Shown here piece by piece: positions 1 to 8,488 of a stretch of DNA of 64,000 nucleotides (positions are counted from its first letter, which is position 1; each line of letters opens with the position of its first letter). The notes below the pieces were generated by a model. The model saw only the letters and a list, made by a program, of their open reading frames with translations, made no database searches and was not told where the DNA came from. Source of the stretch: Thalassobacillus cyri (GTDB lineage: Bacteria; Bacillota; Bacilli; Bacillales; Halobacillaceae); NCBI RefSeq assembly GCF_900107755.1, contig NZ_FNQR01000012.1:62001-126000 (forward strand), given 5' to 3'. Made by a program: the position numbers and the translations under genes.

Positions 1-1740
1 TATGATTTGGATACAATTGAAGAACGGGAACACCCGGGTAATCAGTCACTGGATGAGTCGATGGTCGAAAATAATCAGCTGACGATCAATAATGTTCGTA
101 TCAACGATGCACGGCCGATACTTGATATCTATAATCAGCTCCAGACTTTCCGGACCTATTACCAGTTCAATGATATCGATGTCGATCGCTATGTCATTGA
201 TGACACGTACCAGCAGGTTTTCTTAGGTGCCAGGGAACTGAATACCACAGATCTCCCGTCCCAGGCAAAGACCTGGGTCAATGAAAACCTGCGCTATACT
301 CATGGCTATGGTGTTGCGATGAGTGATGTCAACAAAATCACTTCCCAGGGACAGCCGGAATATATGCTTAAAAATGTTCCCTCCCAGGGTGTTATCGATA
401 TTACCCGTCCTCAAATTTATTTCGGTGAGGAAAACTATCAAAATGTCATTGTAAACAGCGGTATCGATGAATTTGATTATCCGTCAGGGGATGAAAATAA
501 ATCGACACGCTATGAAGCTGACAGCGGTATTCCCTTATCAGGCTTAAACCGGTTGATTTTCAGCCTGGATGCAGGTTCTTTCCGAATGTTTGTATCGAAC
601 CAATTGAACGAAGAGAGTCAACTGCTGGATACCCGTAATATTATGGACCGTGTGGAGAGAATCGCGCCTTTCCTTCAATACGATGAAGATCCATATATTT
701 TTGTGCGGGAAGACGGAAGTCTATCCTGGCTGATCGATGCTTATTTGACCGCAGAGCGTTATCCATACTCAGAGCCGTTTAACGGAGAAATAAATTATAT
801 CCGGAATTCGGTGAAAGTCGCAGTTGATGCTTACACCGGAGAAGTAGACTTTTATGCTGTGAACCAGGAAGATCCATTACTGCAGACCTATCAGAAAATG
901 TTCCCGGATATGTTCACCGAGGAGATACCAGCAGATGTCCAGTCCCATTTCCGCTACCCGGTGGATCTATTCAAGGTCCAGGCATCCATATATGGAACTT
1001 ACCATATGACAAATCTTGAGGTCTTTTACAATAGGGAAGATAAGTGGGAGTTTCCGACAGAGAAATATTTCAATGAAGATATTCAAATGGAACCTTATTA
1101 CATTACCATGAAGCTTCCGGAGAATGACACAGAGGAATTTGTCTTAATGATGCCATACACACCAAGGAACCGGCAGAATATGATTGCGTGGATGGGTGTC
1201 CGGAACGACGGCGAGAACTATGGTGAAACTATCGTCTACCGATTCCCTAAACAAAGGAATATCTATGGACCACAGCAAATTGAAAACAGGATCAATCAGG
1301 ACAGTAATATATCTCAACAGCTTAATCTTTGGTCACAAGGTGGTTCAGAAGTAATTCGTGGCAATCTGCTGGCGATTCCATTTGAAGATACGGTATTGTA
1401 CGCAGAGCCTATCTATATTGAATCCTCGAATGAAACATCCTTGCCAGAAGTGAAGCAGATCATTCTTGCCTATGGTGACCATATAGTGATGGAACCTACA
1501 TTTGATAAAGCGCTGGAAAAAATGTTGGTATTAGTCGACCCTGAAGTAGAAGAAGGTGAAGAGGAAGATGAAGCCGGACAGGATGGAGAAAACGCTGAAG
1601 AACTCCTCCAGTCAGAAGAGATTCTGAAAGAAGTATCAGACTTATTTAACCAGTATCAGCAGGCCCTTTCGAACGGTAACTGGGAAGAAGCTGGCACCAT
1701 CATGGAAGAAATTGAAGCGCGATTAAGAGAAGCGCAATAA
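1..1740 (+). CDS. UPF0182 family membrane protein, C-terminal part (cut by window edge)
   Basis: The frame is open from the first base and ends at TAA 1738-1740. A TTG at base 7 is internal, not a start, because family members are about 900 residues long and only about 579 are present here. What is visible is the large extracytoplasmic domain that follows the N-terminal membrane helices, including the family-typical YYQFNDIDVDRY and ARELN stretches near the left edge. Near the end is a very acidic Glu/Asp-rich linker (about residues 515-535) followed by a helical C-terminus, as in other UPF0182 proteins. The biochemical function of the family is unknown. A strong terminator follows directly, so this is the last gene of its transcript. 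Confidence 0.9.
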   Translation, partial: YDLDTIEEREHPGNQSLDESMVENNQLTINNVRINDARPILDIYNQLQTFRTYYQFNDIDVDRYVIDDTYQQVFLGARELNTTDLPSQAKTWVNENLRYTHGYGVAMSDVNKITSQGQPEYMLKNVPSQGVIDITRPQIYFGEENYQNVIVNSGIDEFDYPSGDENKSTRYEADSGIPLSGLNRLIFSLDAGSFRMFVSNQLNEESQLLDTRNIMDRVERIAPFLQYDEDPYIFVREDGSLSWLIDAYLTAERYPYSEPFNGEINYIRNSVKVAVDAYTGEVDFYAVNQEDPLLQTYQKMFPDMFTEEIPADVQSHFRYPVDLFKVQASIYGTYHMTNLEVFYNREDKWEFPTEKYFNEDIQMEPYYITMKLPENDTEEFVLMMPYTPRNRQNMIAWMGVRNDGENYGETIVYRFPKQRNIYGPQQIENRINQDSNISQQLNLWSQGGSEVIRGNLLAIPFEDTVLYAEPIYIESSNETSLPEVKQIILAYGDHIVMEPTFDKALEKMLVLVDPEVEEGEEEDEAGQDGENAEELLQSEEILKEVSDLFNQYQQALSNGNWEEAGTIMEEIEARLREAQ

Positions 1741-1751
1741 TATTTCAGGAT

Positions 1752-1786
1752 CAAAAGCCCGAATTTAATTTTATTCGGGCTTTTGG
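1752..1786 (+). terminator. Intrinsic terminator of the UPF0182 gene
   Basis: Perfect 13-bp inverted repeat (CAAAAGCCCGAAT / ATTCGGGCTTTTG) with an 8-nt loop, 11 nt after the stop codon; the right arm carries the T-run. Confidence 0.85.
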
Positions 1787-1928
1787 TATATAAATGTAGG
1801 TTGAAAAGGAAAGGGGCAACGTCATACCGTTTTCAAATGAATGTTAACAACTTATCGGCAGTAAGAGAAAGAATAGTAGATAAAGCTGAAAGGAGCATTT
1901 TATATATTTATTAGCTGAAGGCGGACTG

Positions 1929-2093
1929 ATGGTAGGAGATATGATAGCCCAATTGTTATTTTTCATGATATTAATTCTGATCATTATAGGGATTTCAGTT
2001 TTTATCCGTACTTTTACAAAAAGGAATAAGCGTTTAGAAAGAATAGAAGAAAAGTTAGATGAACTGCTTAAAGATAGAAATGATGCTGGTTAG
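1929..2093 (+). CDS. DUF4083-type small membrane protein
   Basis: A 54-residue ORF. The ATG at 1929 follows an AAGGCGG ribosome binding site. One hydrophobic helix (about residues 7-26) is followed by a basic segment (RTFTKRNKRLERIEEKLDEL) that looks like a short amphipathic or coiled-coil tail. This topology matches DUF4083 single-pass peptides of Bacillaceae. Function unknown. It stands alone between the UPF0182 terminator and a hairpin at 2112. Confidence 0.7.
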   Translation: MVGDMIAQLLFFMILILIIIGISVFIRTFTKRNKRLERIEEKLDELLKDRNDAG

Positions 2094-2111
2094 ATTTCAA
2101 TCCAAAAGAAA

Positions 2112-2156
2112 CTAGGCTTATCGCCAGGTTCTTATGGCGAAAGCCTAAGCGTTTTT
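2112..2156 (+). repeat. Imperfect hairpin with T-run; possible terminator, related to a sequence at 55709
   Basis: CTAGGCTTATCGCCA pairs imperfectly with TGGCGAAAGCCTAAG and is followed by GTTTTTT, so it can end the DUF4083 transcript. The left arm (AAACT-GGCTTATCGCCA) recurs at about 55709 inside another repeat, which suggests a dispersed hairpin family. Confidence 0.55.
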
Positions 2157-2185
2157 TATATTTCAATTTCTTAAAATATAAAAAA

Positions 2186-2206
2186 CCTAACACATCATGT
2201 GTTAGG
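2186..2206 (-). terminator. Perfect palindrome with T-run on the minus strand
   Basis: CCTAACACAT-C-ATGTGTTAGG is a perfect 10-bp stem. On the minus strand it is followed by TTTTTT, giving terminator geometry. No convincing minus-strand gene lies upstream of it. Confidence 0.5.
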
Positions 2207-2216
2207 AAAAGTGGTA

Positions 2217-2526
2217 AACAACTTAGGTGACCCAACCATATTAGAATCATCCGTGATTCCACATTTGAAAGCTTATGCAGAAGGATAATTTTTGATGAAT
2301 TCGTTTCCTTCTACCTCTTGGTTAAGTCCAATTTTTTAAATCTACTTAAAGCTCAAAACCATTTACTCTATCTGCCGTACAGCTATCGTGTCAGCAGACC
2401 CGACTGCCCGGTCAAATTTCAGGGCTGTTTTTCACCTTGCACAGGAAGTGCTATCCCTTGTTTGGTCCGGCGTCTCTGTTCGTTTTGGAAACGAACTCGC
2501 GATGGTTGAGCCACCTAAGTTGTCTA
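2217..2526. repeat. About 310-bp non-coding block bounded by a 22-bp inverted repeat
   Basis: ACAACTTAGGTGACCCAACC (about 2219) recurs inverted at about 2505-2526 with 2 mismatches over 22 bases. Inside is a perfect small hairpin GTTCGTTT-TGG-AAACGAAC (2478-2496). The short ORFs across it have no convincing ribosome binding site or family match. It could be a miniature mobile element or a decayed insertion sequence. The rest of the gap to 2700 holds only the leader of the next gene. Confidence 0.35.
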
Positions 2527-2707
2527 GCTGCTTGTTTTGTTGTTATCTTGTTTACACTTTTATTATACCACCATATCAGATGAGTGAAACCAGTAATTAT
2601 GAACAATTTGTTAACGCTAACATAACTAGGGTGAGAGAGAATAAAATTGAACTTTCCGTCAATCATATCTCCCTATTATGGTAGGATGAAAGAAAGGAGG
2701 GGGCGTT

Positions 2708-3922
2708 GTGGATCCATTAGATATTATCAGTGATTTAAGCAAAATAAAGCCTGTTTACCAGCCGGTCTTCAGTGCTGTCAGATATACGGTAATTGGTTAT
2801 GAATTGATTGGCCGTTGTTTTGATGGGGAGAATTGGATCAGCCTGGATGATTTTTTTCAGGACCCGGATGTTCCTGAAGAATTCAAAGCAGAAGTGGAAC
2901 AGCATTTGTTGCAGCTTGCTTTGACAGAGATGATCCATTCGGACATACAAGGTTACTTGTTTATCAATCGAAATGCGAAACAATTGATGGTGAACAATGG
3001 GGAAGATCTCCTTGAGACACTGCAATTATACAAAAGTAAAGGATTTACGATGGACCGGATTGTCATTGAAGTGACCGAGCACGATTTTGACGAAGATTTT
3101 GAAGCGCTGAGTCATCTGCTTCTCTACTATAAAACCTACGGCATCCAAATTGCTGTCGATCATGTCGGAGCTAAAAGCTCGAATATTGATCGGATACGGC
3201 AGCTGGAACCTCATTTCTTAAAGATTGATACGACGATCATTCGCCAGGCAAATGCTGATAGCTTTCAAGATATTATTTATTCCCTGTCCATGTTAGCCCG
3301 TCGTATTGGCGCTGCATTATTGTTTGAGCACATCGAGGATGACTTTCAGCTCCAATTCGCCTGGAAGCACGGGGGGCGTTTTTATCAGGGCAGCTATTTA
3401 GCAGAACCGGATTCCAGCTTCCTGGCTAAAAGCGCTTTGGCTTCAAATATATCTGAAAAAGTTTACAAGTATATCACTAGGGAAAAGTCCTTGATCGAGC
3501 AACGGTTATCATTGATTCTCCAGTGGGAAGACAAGGTGAAAAAAGTGTTACCGAAATGGGATGGCCCAAAAAAGGTAAATGGATTTATCGAATGGATCAC
3601 GGACCAATTCAATGAAGAGAGTTTTCGTACATTCATTTGTAACAGCGATGGCCAGCAAGTCTCAGCCAACTTCAGAAAAAGAGGCGATAAATGGGTGGTC
3701 GAATCACAGAAGAAAGGATCCAACTGGGCATTCCGTCCATACTTTCTGGAGAATGTGATGCTGATGAAAACATGGCACAAAGGAATACTATCCGAGCTCT
3801 ATTCCGATATCGAGACGAAAGAAACCATCCGTACGTTCAGTTTCCCTTTGACCGAACAGCATTTTTTGTTCATTGATCTTCGATATTCCTTCATTTATGA
3901 ACATGAGTGTCTAATGATTTGA
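2708..3922 (+). CDS. ykuI: YkuI-type EAL domain protein (c-di-GMP binding/phosphodiesterase family)
   Basis: 404 residues; GTG start at 2708 behind AAAGGAGGGGG. An N-terminal EAL domain (about 1-250) is followed by a PAS-like C-terminal domain, the same order and length as B. subtilis YkuI. Visible EAL-family motifs are YELIGR 31-36 (standing for EAL), FINRN 85-89, EVTEH 121-125, VDHVG 150-154 and KID 172-174. Cytoplasmic, with no membrane segment. YkuI binds c-di-GMP; whether this copy hydrolyses it cannot be told from sequence, but the acidic metal-binding positions look kept. Single-gene unit with its own terminator. Confidence 0.88.
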   Translation: MDPLDIISDLSKIKPVYQPVFSAVRYTVIGYELIGRCFDGENWISLDDFFQDPDVPEEFKAEVEQHLLQLALTEMIHSDIQGYLFINRNAKQLMVNNGEDLLETLQLYKSKGFTMDRIVIEVTEHDFDEDFEALSHLLLYYKTYGIQIAVDHVGAKSSNIDRIRQLEPHFLKIDTTIIRQANADSFQDIIYSLSMLARRIGAALLFEHIEDDFQLQFAWKHGGRFYQGSYLAEPDSSFLAKSALASNISEKVYKYITREKSLIEQRLSLILQWEDKVKKVLPKWDGPKKVNGFIEWITDQFNEESFRTFICNSDGQQVSANFRKRGDKWVVESQKKGSNWAFRPYFLENVMLMKTWHKGILSELYSDIETKETIRTFSFPLTEQHFLFIDLRYSFIYEHECLMI

Positions 3923-3978
3923 GAATTAAACAATGAACGTTTATCTCTAATATATGCAGTTGTAGATATCCTTAAGGA

Positions 3979-3999
3979 AAGCCGGCTTCCGGCTTTTTT
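3979..3999 (+). terminator. Intrinsic terminator of ykuI
   Basis: AAGCCGG-CTT-CCGGCTT followed by TTTTTG. Confidence 0.85.
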
Positions 4000-4006
4000 G
4001 TATAAG

Positions 4007-4641
4007 CTCTGTTAAATCTCATTGTTCCTTTTACAGTTGAAGCTCCCTTTTATTGAAGATTCAGTTTCGAGAGAAACTGTTTCCGGTACGGTTGAGAATC
4101 TCTGGATGTCCGGGAAATCACTCGCTTTCCATGGGAGTACGGTGAGCTTCCTCGGGCTAAAGCCCTGCGGGATCTCACCAATCAGGTTCATCCCACAGGA
4201 CTTTGAATTTCCTCCTTGAATAAACACCGCACGAAGAAAATGCATAGCATTTTCGAGGAGTCTCACCGTTTTTCCAGCCACCATATAATTGTAAGAATCT
4301 CGAAACTTCTGTTATGAATGACATACTTTTGAAGCAATAAGAACGGATCAATCTGGCATTGTAATAGTATTCTCCTAACAAATTAAGGTACGTAAATTTA
4401 AGAGCGATTTCGATAATCTTATGTGGTAAGGGGCGTGGGGGAAGGTTGAGACTCCTGCGGGAAAGGATAGACTGGCAAGACCCCGCAGAGCTTTAGCTCG
4501 AGGAGGCTTGCCGTCTTCCCCGCGGAAAGCGAATCCTTCCCCAACGACCCTAATCTCCTTCAATATCTCGAAATCAAGTCTTCGACTTTTCGGCCCTATT
4601 GTTGGATAGCCTTCTATGAAAAACAATAACGTTTAACAGAG
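4007..4641. repeat. 635-bp foldback element with terminal inverted repeats
   Basis: The ends carry CTCTGTTAAA (4007-4016) and its complement TTTAACAGAG (4632-4641). Internal arms are also inverted copies: the complement of about 4100-4205 aligns with about 4430-4545 through blocks such as CTTTAGCyCGAGGArGCT and GGAAAGCGA. The outer GAAGA..TTTCGAGA block is present on both sides too. No ORF inside has coding character, so the palindromic open frames are by-products. The gap 3923-4805 holds only this element and the promoter region of the next gene. It resembles the GC-rich intergenic repeats common in Bacillaceae; no transposase is present. Confidence 0.7.
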
Positions 4642-4805
4642 ACTGTAAACCAGCAAGCATCTCAAGTAATGATCAGATTCACGAATCAAAAAAATAAATT
4701 GCAATTATTCTAAAAGATAGTGAAATATTTCCATTCTTATGATAAGATATTTTTCAACTTTCTTATCAGTCATCTTAGCAAATATACAGAGGGTGGTGAT
4801 GCAGG

Positions 4806-5366
4806 ATGGATCCGGTCTTAATTGATTTTCCGTCAGCGTTTGAAACAGAGCGGCTTCAAATGCGTATGCCGCTGCCTGGAGACGGAGAGGCGGTTCATGA
4901 AGCGAAGGAAGCTTCTCACGAAGAACTGAAGGAATGGATGCCTTTTGCACAAAACAGAGGCACCCTGGAAGAGACAGAAGCGAATGTACGAGAAGCACAT
5001 GCCAAATTTCTGACTCGCGAAGATTTGCGCTTGCATATCTTTTTAAAGGAGTCCAGCACATTCATCGGGTCCTCTGGCCTTCATCGGATAAATTGGGAGA
5101 TACCGAAGTTTGAAATCGGATACTGGATCGATACAAGGTATGCTGGAAAAGGCTATATGTCCGAGGCAGTAGAAGGAATTGCTGCGTTTGCTTTCGATAA
5201 ATTGAAAGCAAGACGTGTGGAGATCCGCTGCGATTCAGGAAATGAAGCGAGCAGGGCAATTCCGGAACGCTTAGGTTTTGATTTGGAAGGTGTTTTGCGA
5301 AACGATGATTTATCTGTCACGGGAGAGGGTCTGCGAAATACTTGTATTTATGCTAAAATCCGATAA
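4806..5366 (+). CDS. GNAT family N-acetyltransferase (RimJ/RimL-like)
   Basis: 186 residues; ATG at 4806 after GGGTGGTGATGCAGG. The fold signature runs from the N-terminal TERLQMRMPLPGDGEAV through EIGYWIDTRYAGKGYMSEAV, which contains the acetyl-CoA-binding G-x-GYMSEA loop, to the C-terminal NEASRAIPERLGFDLEGVLR. This is the pattern of RimJ/RimL and YdaF-type acetyltransferases, which use acetyl-CoA to modify amino groups of proteins or small molecules. The substrate cannot be predicted. Monocistronic, with a strong terminator. Confidence 0.88.
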   Translation: MDPVLIDFPSAFETERLQMRMPLPGDGEAVHEAKEASHEELKEWMPFAQNRGTLEETEANVREAHAKFLTREDLRLHIFLKESSTFIGSSGLHRINWEIPKFEIGYWIDTRYAGKGYMSEAVEGIAAFAFDKLKARRVEIRCDSGNEASRAIPERLGFDLEGVLRNDDLSVTGEGLRNTCIYAKIR

Positions 5367-5396
5367 TAATTATATTGTTAAAATAGGCACATGCCG

Positions 5397-5433
5397 CCCC
5401 CTTGCTACATAATATTGTGGCAAGGGGGTTTTT
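5397..5433 (+). terminator. Intrinsic terminator of the GNAT gene
   Basis: CCCCCTTGC ... GCAAGGGGG with a 14-nt loop, followed by TTTTT. Confidence 0.88.
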
Positions 5434-5474
5434 CGTTGGTGAATATATTATTACTTAAACAAAAAAAGTTTCCC

Positions 5475-5503
5475 TTGGTAAAAATGTGCAGTATGATTAC
5501 TTT
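5475..5503 (+). promoter_or_regulatory. Putative sigma-A promoter of the ZIP transporter gene
   Basis: -35 TTGGTA (5475-5480), 17-nt spacer, -10 TACTTT (5498-5503); 26 nt upstream of the TTG start. Confidence 0.45.
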
Positions 5504-5529
5504 AGCGAGGTAGAAAGGAGACTGGAAAC

Positions 5530-6339
5530 TTGGGTTCAGATTTATTATTAGCATTCGGGTTAACTTTAATGGCCGGTCTGGCCACAGGCATCGGTAGTGT
5601 GCTGGCATTTTTCACGAAAAGCACCAATACCCGCTTTCTATCCTTTGCACTCGGCTTCTCTGCAGGAGTGATGATTTATGTCTCGATGGTCGAAATTTTC
5701 TTTAAAGCGAAAGACTCACTGGTAAGTGCGATGGGGGTTGAAAGCGGGAACTGGGTAACAGTCGGTTCATTCTTCGGCGGGATGCTGTTCATTGCCTTGA
5801 TAGATAAGTTCATTCCTAAAAAGTCAAACCCTCACGAGGTCAAGAAAGTAGAGGATATGGAGAAGCCGGAAAATGGTGTGAAGGATCCTGCATTGTTAAA
5901 AATGGGTACATTTGCTGCGTTAGCGATCGCTATCCATAACTTTCCGGAAGGGATTGCTACGTTCACATCCGCTATGCAGGATCCGAGTCTTGGGATCGCC
6001 ATTGCTGTCGCTATTGCCATCCATAACATTCCTGAGGGTATCGCTGTCTCTGTACCGATTTACTTTGCCACCGGGGATCGGAAAAAAGCATTCAAGCTCT
6101 CCTTTCTTTCCGGTTTATCAGAGCCTGTCGGTGCTTTAGCAGCTTATTTAATACTGATGCCGTTTTTGAATGATATCATGTTCGGTATCATCTTTGCTGG
6201 TGTAGCAGGGATCATGGTATTTATCTCGCTTGATGAATTGCTGCCTGCCTCGAAAAAATATGATGAAGCTCATCTATCGATATACGGTATCATAAGCGGA
6301 ATGATGGTCATGGCACTCAGTCTATTGTTATTTATCTAG
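5530..6339 (+). CDS. zupT: ZIP family metal transporter (ZupT-like)
   Basis: 269 residues; TTG start at 5530 with AAAGGAG upstream. Eight hydrophobic segments and a charged cytoplasmic loop around 95-122. The two metal-binding helices carry HNFPEG (136-141) and HNIPEG (165-170), the hallmark of ZIP transporters of the ZupT/GufA branch. These carry Zn2+ and other divalent cations into the cytoplasm. Monocistronic. No regulator or clear Zur box was recognised beside it, so the metal is inferred from the family. Confidence 0.88.
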   Translation: MGSDLLLAFGLTLMAGLATGIGSVLAFFTKSTNTRFLSFALGFSAGVMIYVSMVEIFFKAKDSLVSAMGVESGNWVTVGSFFGGMLFIALIDKFIPKKSNPHEVKKVEDMEKPENGVKDPALLKMGTFAALAIAIHNFPEGIATFTSAMQDPSLGIAIAVAIAIHNIPEGIAVSVPIYFATGDRKKAFKLSFLSGLSEPVGALAAYLILMPFLNDIMFGIIFAGVAGIMVFISLDELLPASKKYDEAHLSIYGIISGMMVMALSLLLFI

Positions 6340-6342
6340 ATG

Positions 6343-6377
6343 AAAGGACACTTCCCTTTAAAGGAGGTGTCCTTTTC
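6343..6377 (+). terminator. Intrinsic terminator of the ZIP transporter gene
   Basis: AAAGGACAC ... GTGTCCTTT with a TTT tail, starting 3 nt after the stop. Confidence 0.8.
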
Positions 6378-6438
6378 TAATGCCTGGACATACCGGCTGC
6401 CTTAACGACATATAATGCGGTAAGGGTGGGGTGCGATA

Positions 6439-7365
6439 ATGAAACAACAGTGGAAGGACTTAAATCGGAAACGTAAATGGCTGTTGGTTGTCGGAATGTC
6501 GATGCTTGTGATAATCGGCGGCATGAGTGCTTACTTATTATTTCTTTATCAGAAAGTCCATCACACAGTATCCGGTGAACTATTCGAGCCTGTCACCGCT
6601 ATTGACAGTCAGGAAAGTAAGCATAAGATGAATGAAGACGATCCGTTGAATTTTCTATTACTGGGAATTGATGAACGGGAAGCAGATGTGGGAAGACCTG
6701 ATACGATTATCGTAATGAATATCGACCCAAAAAAGGAAAAAATGCATTTAATCAGTATTCCGCGGGATACGATGGCCTGGATTCCAGGGCATGGAAGCTA
6801 TGATAAAGTTAATCATTCCTATACATTCGGCGGAGTGGACATGACCATAAATACAGTGGAAGAGTTGCTGGATATCGAGCTTGATTATTACGCCACGATG
6901 AACATGGCTGGTTTGAAACAAATGGTAGATGCGGTCGGTGGTGTGCAAGTAGTTAACGAGTTTCCATTTGTACAAGGTGGTTTCGACTACCCAAAAGGTC
7001 CCCAGACACTTTCAGGTGAGCAGGCACTTGCTTATGTAAGAATGCGTGATGAGGATCCCAAAGGGGATATCGGCAGGAACCACAGACAGCGTGAGGTGGT
7101 AGAAGGGTTGATGGCCCAGGGATTGAGTTTGCATGCAGTTGTCAATTTGGACGGGATTTTCAATGTCCTGGCTGAGAATATGGAGACCAACCTCACGTTG
7201 GATGAGCTGAGAACACTGGCCGTTCATTATCGCAGCGGACTTGAAAATATCAACATGTACCAAATAGAAGGGAAAGACAGCTATGTTAATGACATCTATT
7301 ATTTGCAGGTATCACCGGAAGAAATAACGAAAGTGAATCGGATGATTTCTAAACAGGAATTATAG
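6439..7365 (+). CDS. LytR-CpsA-Psr (LCP) family cell-wall glycopolymer ligase
   Basis: 308 residues; ATG at 6439. A basic N-terminus and one membrane anchor (about 14-35) are followed by the extracytoplasmic LCP domain: FLLLGID, GRPDTIIVMNID, ISIPRDTMAWIPG, KVNHSYTFGG, DAVGGV and the conserved YVRMRDEDPKGDIGRNHRQ. The Arg and Asp residues in these motifs bind the polyprenyl-pyrophosphate head group. LCP enzymes (TagTUV in B. subtilis) transfer teichoic acid or other polymers from lipid carriers to peptidoglycan outside the membrane. Length and order match TagU-like members; the particular polymer is unknown. Confidence 0.9.
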   Translation: MKQQWKDLNRKRKWLLVVGMSMLVIIGGMSAYLLFLYQKVHHTVSGELFEPVTAIDSQESKHKMNEDDPLNFLLLGIDEREADVGRPDTIIVMNIDPKKEKMHLISIPRDTMAWIPGHGSYDKVNHSYTFGGVDMTINTVEELLDIELDYYATMNMAGLKQMVDAVGGVQVVNEFPFVQGGFDYPKGPQTLSGEQALAYVRMRDEDPKGDIGRNHRQREVVEGLMAQGLSLHAVVNLDGIFNVLAENMETNLTLDELRTLAVHYRSGLENINMYQIEGKDSYVNDIYYLQVSPEEITKVNRMISKQEL

Positions 7366-7382
7366 GAAGAAGTTCACAGCGA

Positions 7383-7411
7383 GACTGTCGAAAAACGATC
7401 GACAGTCTTTT
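7383..7411 (+). terminator. Intrinsic terminator of the LCP gene
   Basis: GACTGTCGA-AAAACGA-TCGACAGTC followed by TTTT. Confidence 0.85.
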
Positions 7412-7550
7412 GTGTTTCATTAAACCAATGACAGATGAACGATCTCCCTGCGATTAAGCATGGGGCTACCAGCTTTCAGTCCTGTCCCCTCGGAAAGCGA
7501 CCTTTTTTATGAAGAGGATTAATTATGCCTTGCCGCTCTTGTACAAGGGG

Positions 7551-7578
7551 TTTACACGGTATGCCAGCGTGGTACTAT
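7551..7578 (+). promoter_or_regulatory. Putative sigma-A promoter of the SDR-esterase pair
   Basis: -35 TTTACA (7551-7556), 16-nt spacer, -10 TACTAT (7573-7578), 30 nt before the chosen ATG. It lies inside the upstream extension of the frame, which argues against the longer ORF start. Confidence 0.5.
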
Positions 7579-7607
7579 GGAAAAAAGCGGTTAGAAAGGA
7601 GTCTGCC

Positions 7608-8474
7608 ATGACAAAAACGGTAATGATCACAGGGGCCTCCAATGGGTTTGGGTACCTGACAGCAGTCAAGTGTGCAGAAAAAGGATTCCGGGTGATTGCA
7701 ACGATGCGGAACATGAAGTATGCCAATCGTTTTGAAGAAGAAATCCAGGACCCTGTCGTACGGAATCGTATCATCCCAAGGCAGCTGGATGTAACCGATC
7801 ATGATTCCCTCCGTTCCTTCCAAGTAAGCCTGACGACAATTGATCGTGTTGATGTGTTAATCAATAATGCTGGATTTGCAGTCGGTGGCTTTGCGGAAGA
7901 AGTTCCGGTGGAAACCTATCGAAAGCAATTTGAAACCAATTTTTTCGGAATGATTGCTGTTACGCAGATGGTGCTTCCCATCATGCGAAAGCAAGGTTTT
8001 GGAAAAGTGCTTAATGTAAGCAGTATCAGTGGGCAAGTAGCATTTCCGGGGCTATCTCCTTATGTTGCTTCCAAGCATGCTGTGGAAGGATTTACAGAAA
8101 GTCTCCGCTTGGAATTGCAACCGTATGGAATTGACGCAGCAGTCATTCAACCTGGATCATTCCGAACGAATATTTGGACAAAAGGGACATACATACCAGA
8201 AGAAGCAAGACACCCGGATTCCCCATACGCGGATTACATGAAAAATATCAAGGATTATATGGAAGTAAGCCGGGAAAAAATGGCTGATCCCGCGCTGGTA
8301 GCCACATTTACGAGCAAGCTTGCGGAGCGTTCTCACTGGAGGAAGGTGTGCTACCCGATTGGTAAAGGCGTACGTACCACCATGGCTGTAAAACGCATCC
8401 TTCCATGGAAGGCATGGGAAAGGCTGGTATTACGACAGCTCTCAAGATCAGGCTTTAAAGTCCACGATAAGTAG
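7608..8474 (+). CDS. Short-chain dehydrogenase/reductase (SDR) family oxidoreductase
   Basis: 288 residues from ATG 7608, chosen because AAAGGAG (7595-7601) precedes it; an in-frame ATG at 7509 has no ribosome binding site and would add a non-conserved leader. Classical SDR layout: nucleotide-binding TGASNGFG (8-15), NNAG (86-89), the catalytic Ser in VSSIS (137-141), and YVASK with Tyr152 and Lys156. NAD(P)(H)-dependent oxidoreductase of unknown substrate, cytoplasmic. The esterase starts 14 nt downstream and is probably co-transcribed, which may suggest a shared lipid or ester substrate (inference). Confidence 0.9.
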   Translation: MTKTVMITGASNGFGYLTAVKCAEKGFRVIATMRNMKYANRFEEEIQDPVVRNRIIPRQLDVTDHDSLRSFQVSLTTIDRVDVLINNAGFAVGGFAEEVPVETYRKQFETNFFGMIAVTQMVLPIMRKQGFGKVLNVSSISGQVAFPGLSPYVASKHAVEGFTESLRLELQPYGIDAAVIQPGSFRTNIWTKGTYIPEEARHPDSPYADYMKNIKDYMEVSREKMADPALVATFTSKLAERSHWRKVCYPIGKGVRTTMAVKRILPWKAWERLVLRQLSRSGFKVHDK

Positions 8475-8488
8475 AGGAGGAAGATAAT

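Noticed and set aside
2388-2684. 98-residue ORF across the inverted-repeat block
   Set aside because: No ribosome binding site, no family, and it runs through a hairpin and one end of the inverted repeat; the minus-strand ORFs here look equally accidental.
4012-4626. Several 65-90-residue ORFs on both strands
   Set aside because: They lie entirely inside the foldback element, whose palindromic GC-rich arms keep frames open by chance.
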